A DNA stretch of 63,619 nt from Rozella allomycis CSF55 (Eukaryota; Rozellomycota), in contig KE561209.1 in the NCBI GenBank assembly GCA_000442015.1, positions 655,503-719,121 on the forward strand, read 5' to 3'. A model generated the notes under the pieces. It saw only the letters and a program-made list of their open reading frames with translations. It made no database searches and was not told the origin of the DNA. Made by a program: the position numbers and the translations under genes. Numbering within the stretch: position 1 is the first letter of the stretch; each line of letters opens with the position of its first letter. This document shows positions 63,400 to 63,619 of the stretch, piece by piece.

Positions 63400-63619
63400 A
63401 AACTCAAGAGTCCCAAATTTAGAATGTCGATGTTCAATTAGTTCAAAAATAGAAAACAGACTATTTTAATTTTTTCCTGTAAATGCACGAAATCTCTCTT
63501 CTCGTACAGGGATTCTCATCCTAATTCGTATATAAATAATCGAACGAGGAGTTTACGACCCGGACTTCAGAGACGATTTTTGGCATGTTGAGTTAACACC
63601 ATTTTCACCTCGAATACAC
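63400..63619. other. right-end spacer, no gene recognised
   Basis: The last 220 bp hold no clear coding frame, tRNA or repeat. The stop of the preceding gene at 63397-63399 may itself be read through if another intron follows, since a short in-frame tail is possible, but nothing supports that. Confidence 0.3.

Overview
The window is a compact, AT-rich nuclear eukaryotic segment with about 45 protein genes on both strands. Many genes are only 8-90 bp apart. Divergent neighbours often share 15-60 bp, and convergent neighbours nearly touch. Most genes are split by extremely short GT-AG introns, usually 26-29 nt, so most exons look like separate small ORFs until spliced. The gene set points to an early-diverging, zoospore-forming fungus or close relative (Rozella- or aphelid-like is my best guess, not proven). 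Fungal-type genes include a Rom2-like RhoGEF with a CNH domain, a Dia2/Pof3-like TPR-F-box-LRR protein, Nop9, Atg15, Fes1 and a Cwh8/DOLPP1-type phosphatase. Flagellar genes include CFAP45 and a probable axonemal dynein heavy chain. Several 'animal-like' genes lost in most fungi are also present: a T-box factor, intersectin, a PIX-like CH-SH3-DH-PH RhoGEF, a CIB-type calcium binder and the gamma-secretase subunit PEN-2.

Layout. 1-6 kb: dynein heavy chain N-terminus (-), RNase P subunit POP4 (+), a GC-rich island, two paralogous secreted or membrane proteins flanking a small coiled-coil protein (-), and a coiled-coil gene with a possible Csm1/Pcs1-like end (+). 6-24 kb: PPPDE deSUMOylase-like peptidase (-), Rom2-like RhoGEF and intersectin (+), mitochondrial pyruvate carrier MPC2 (-), VPS51 and a COX small subunit (+), Sec1/Munc18 (-), Atg15 lipase, a membrane-anchored coiled-coil protein, Tpt1, a PQ-loop transporter and mitochondrial uS5 (all +). 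24-33 kb: T-box factor, Rap/Rsr1-like GTPase, NOP9 (-), REX4 and CFAP45 (+), TMEM234 and transaldolase (-), and a 2-phosphoglycerate-kinase-like P-loop protein (+). 33-37 kb: a secreted histidine-rich repeat protein (-), then SPC3, PEN-2 and SPP in a row (+), which is a cluster for signal-peptide processing and intramembrane proteolysis. 37-46.9 kb: SMAP/Age2-like ArfGAP, a coiled-coil protein, the PIX-like GEF and CIB (-), a very large acidic coiled-coil BRCT protein and Fes1 (+), and tRNA-Val(AAC). 47-55.6 kb: an unknown protein (+), dolichyldiphosphatase and metacaspase (-), bL28m (+), Rgp1-like (-), MBF1 and CDK7 (+), and Dia2/Pof3-like (-).

55.6-59.3 kb is a broken mosaic of Ty3/gypsy-like retrotransposon fragments joined at single N bases. 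The right end (59.6-63.4 kb) is accessory: a truncated secreted AIG1-like GTPase (-) and a long gene for a secreted protein with an ankyrin-like N-terminus, a cysteine-containing ectodomain and one in-frame TGA.

Together the genes describe a cell with working mitochondria (MPC2, a COX subunit, two mitoribosomal proteins), a flagellum, active membrane traffic and Rho signalling, plus several lineage-specific secreted proteins that could be involved in host contact. All splice structures were inferred by eye from reading frame, family conservation and GT/AG sites. A few junctions stay unresolved and are marked as such.
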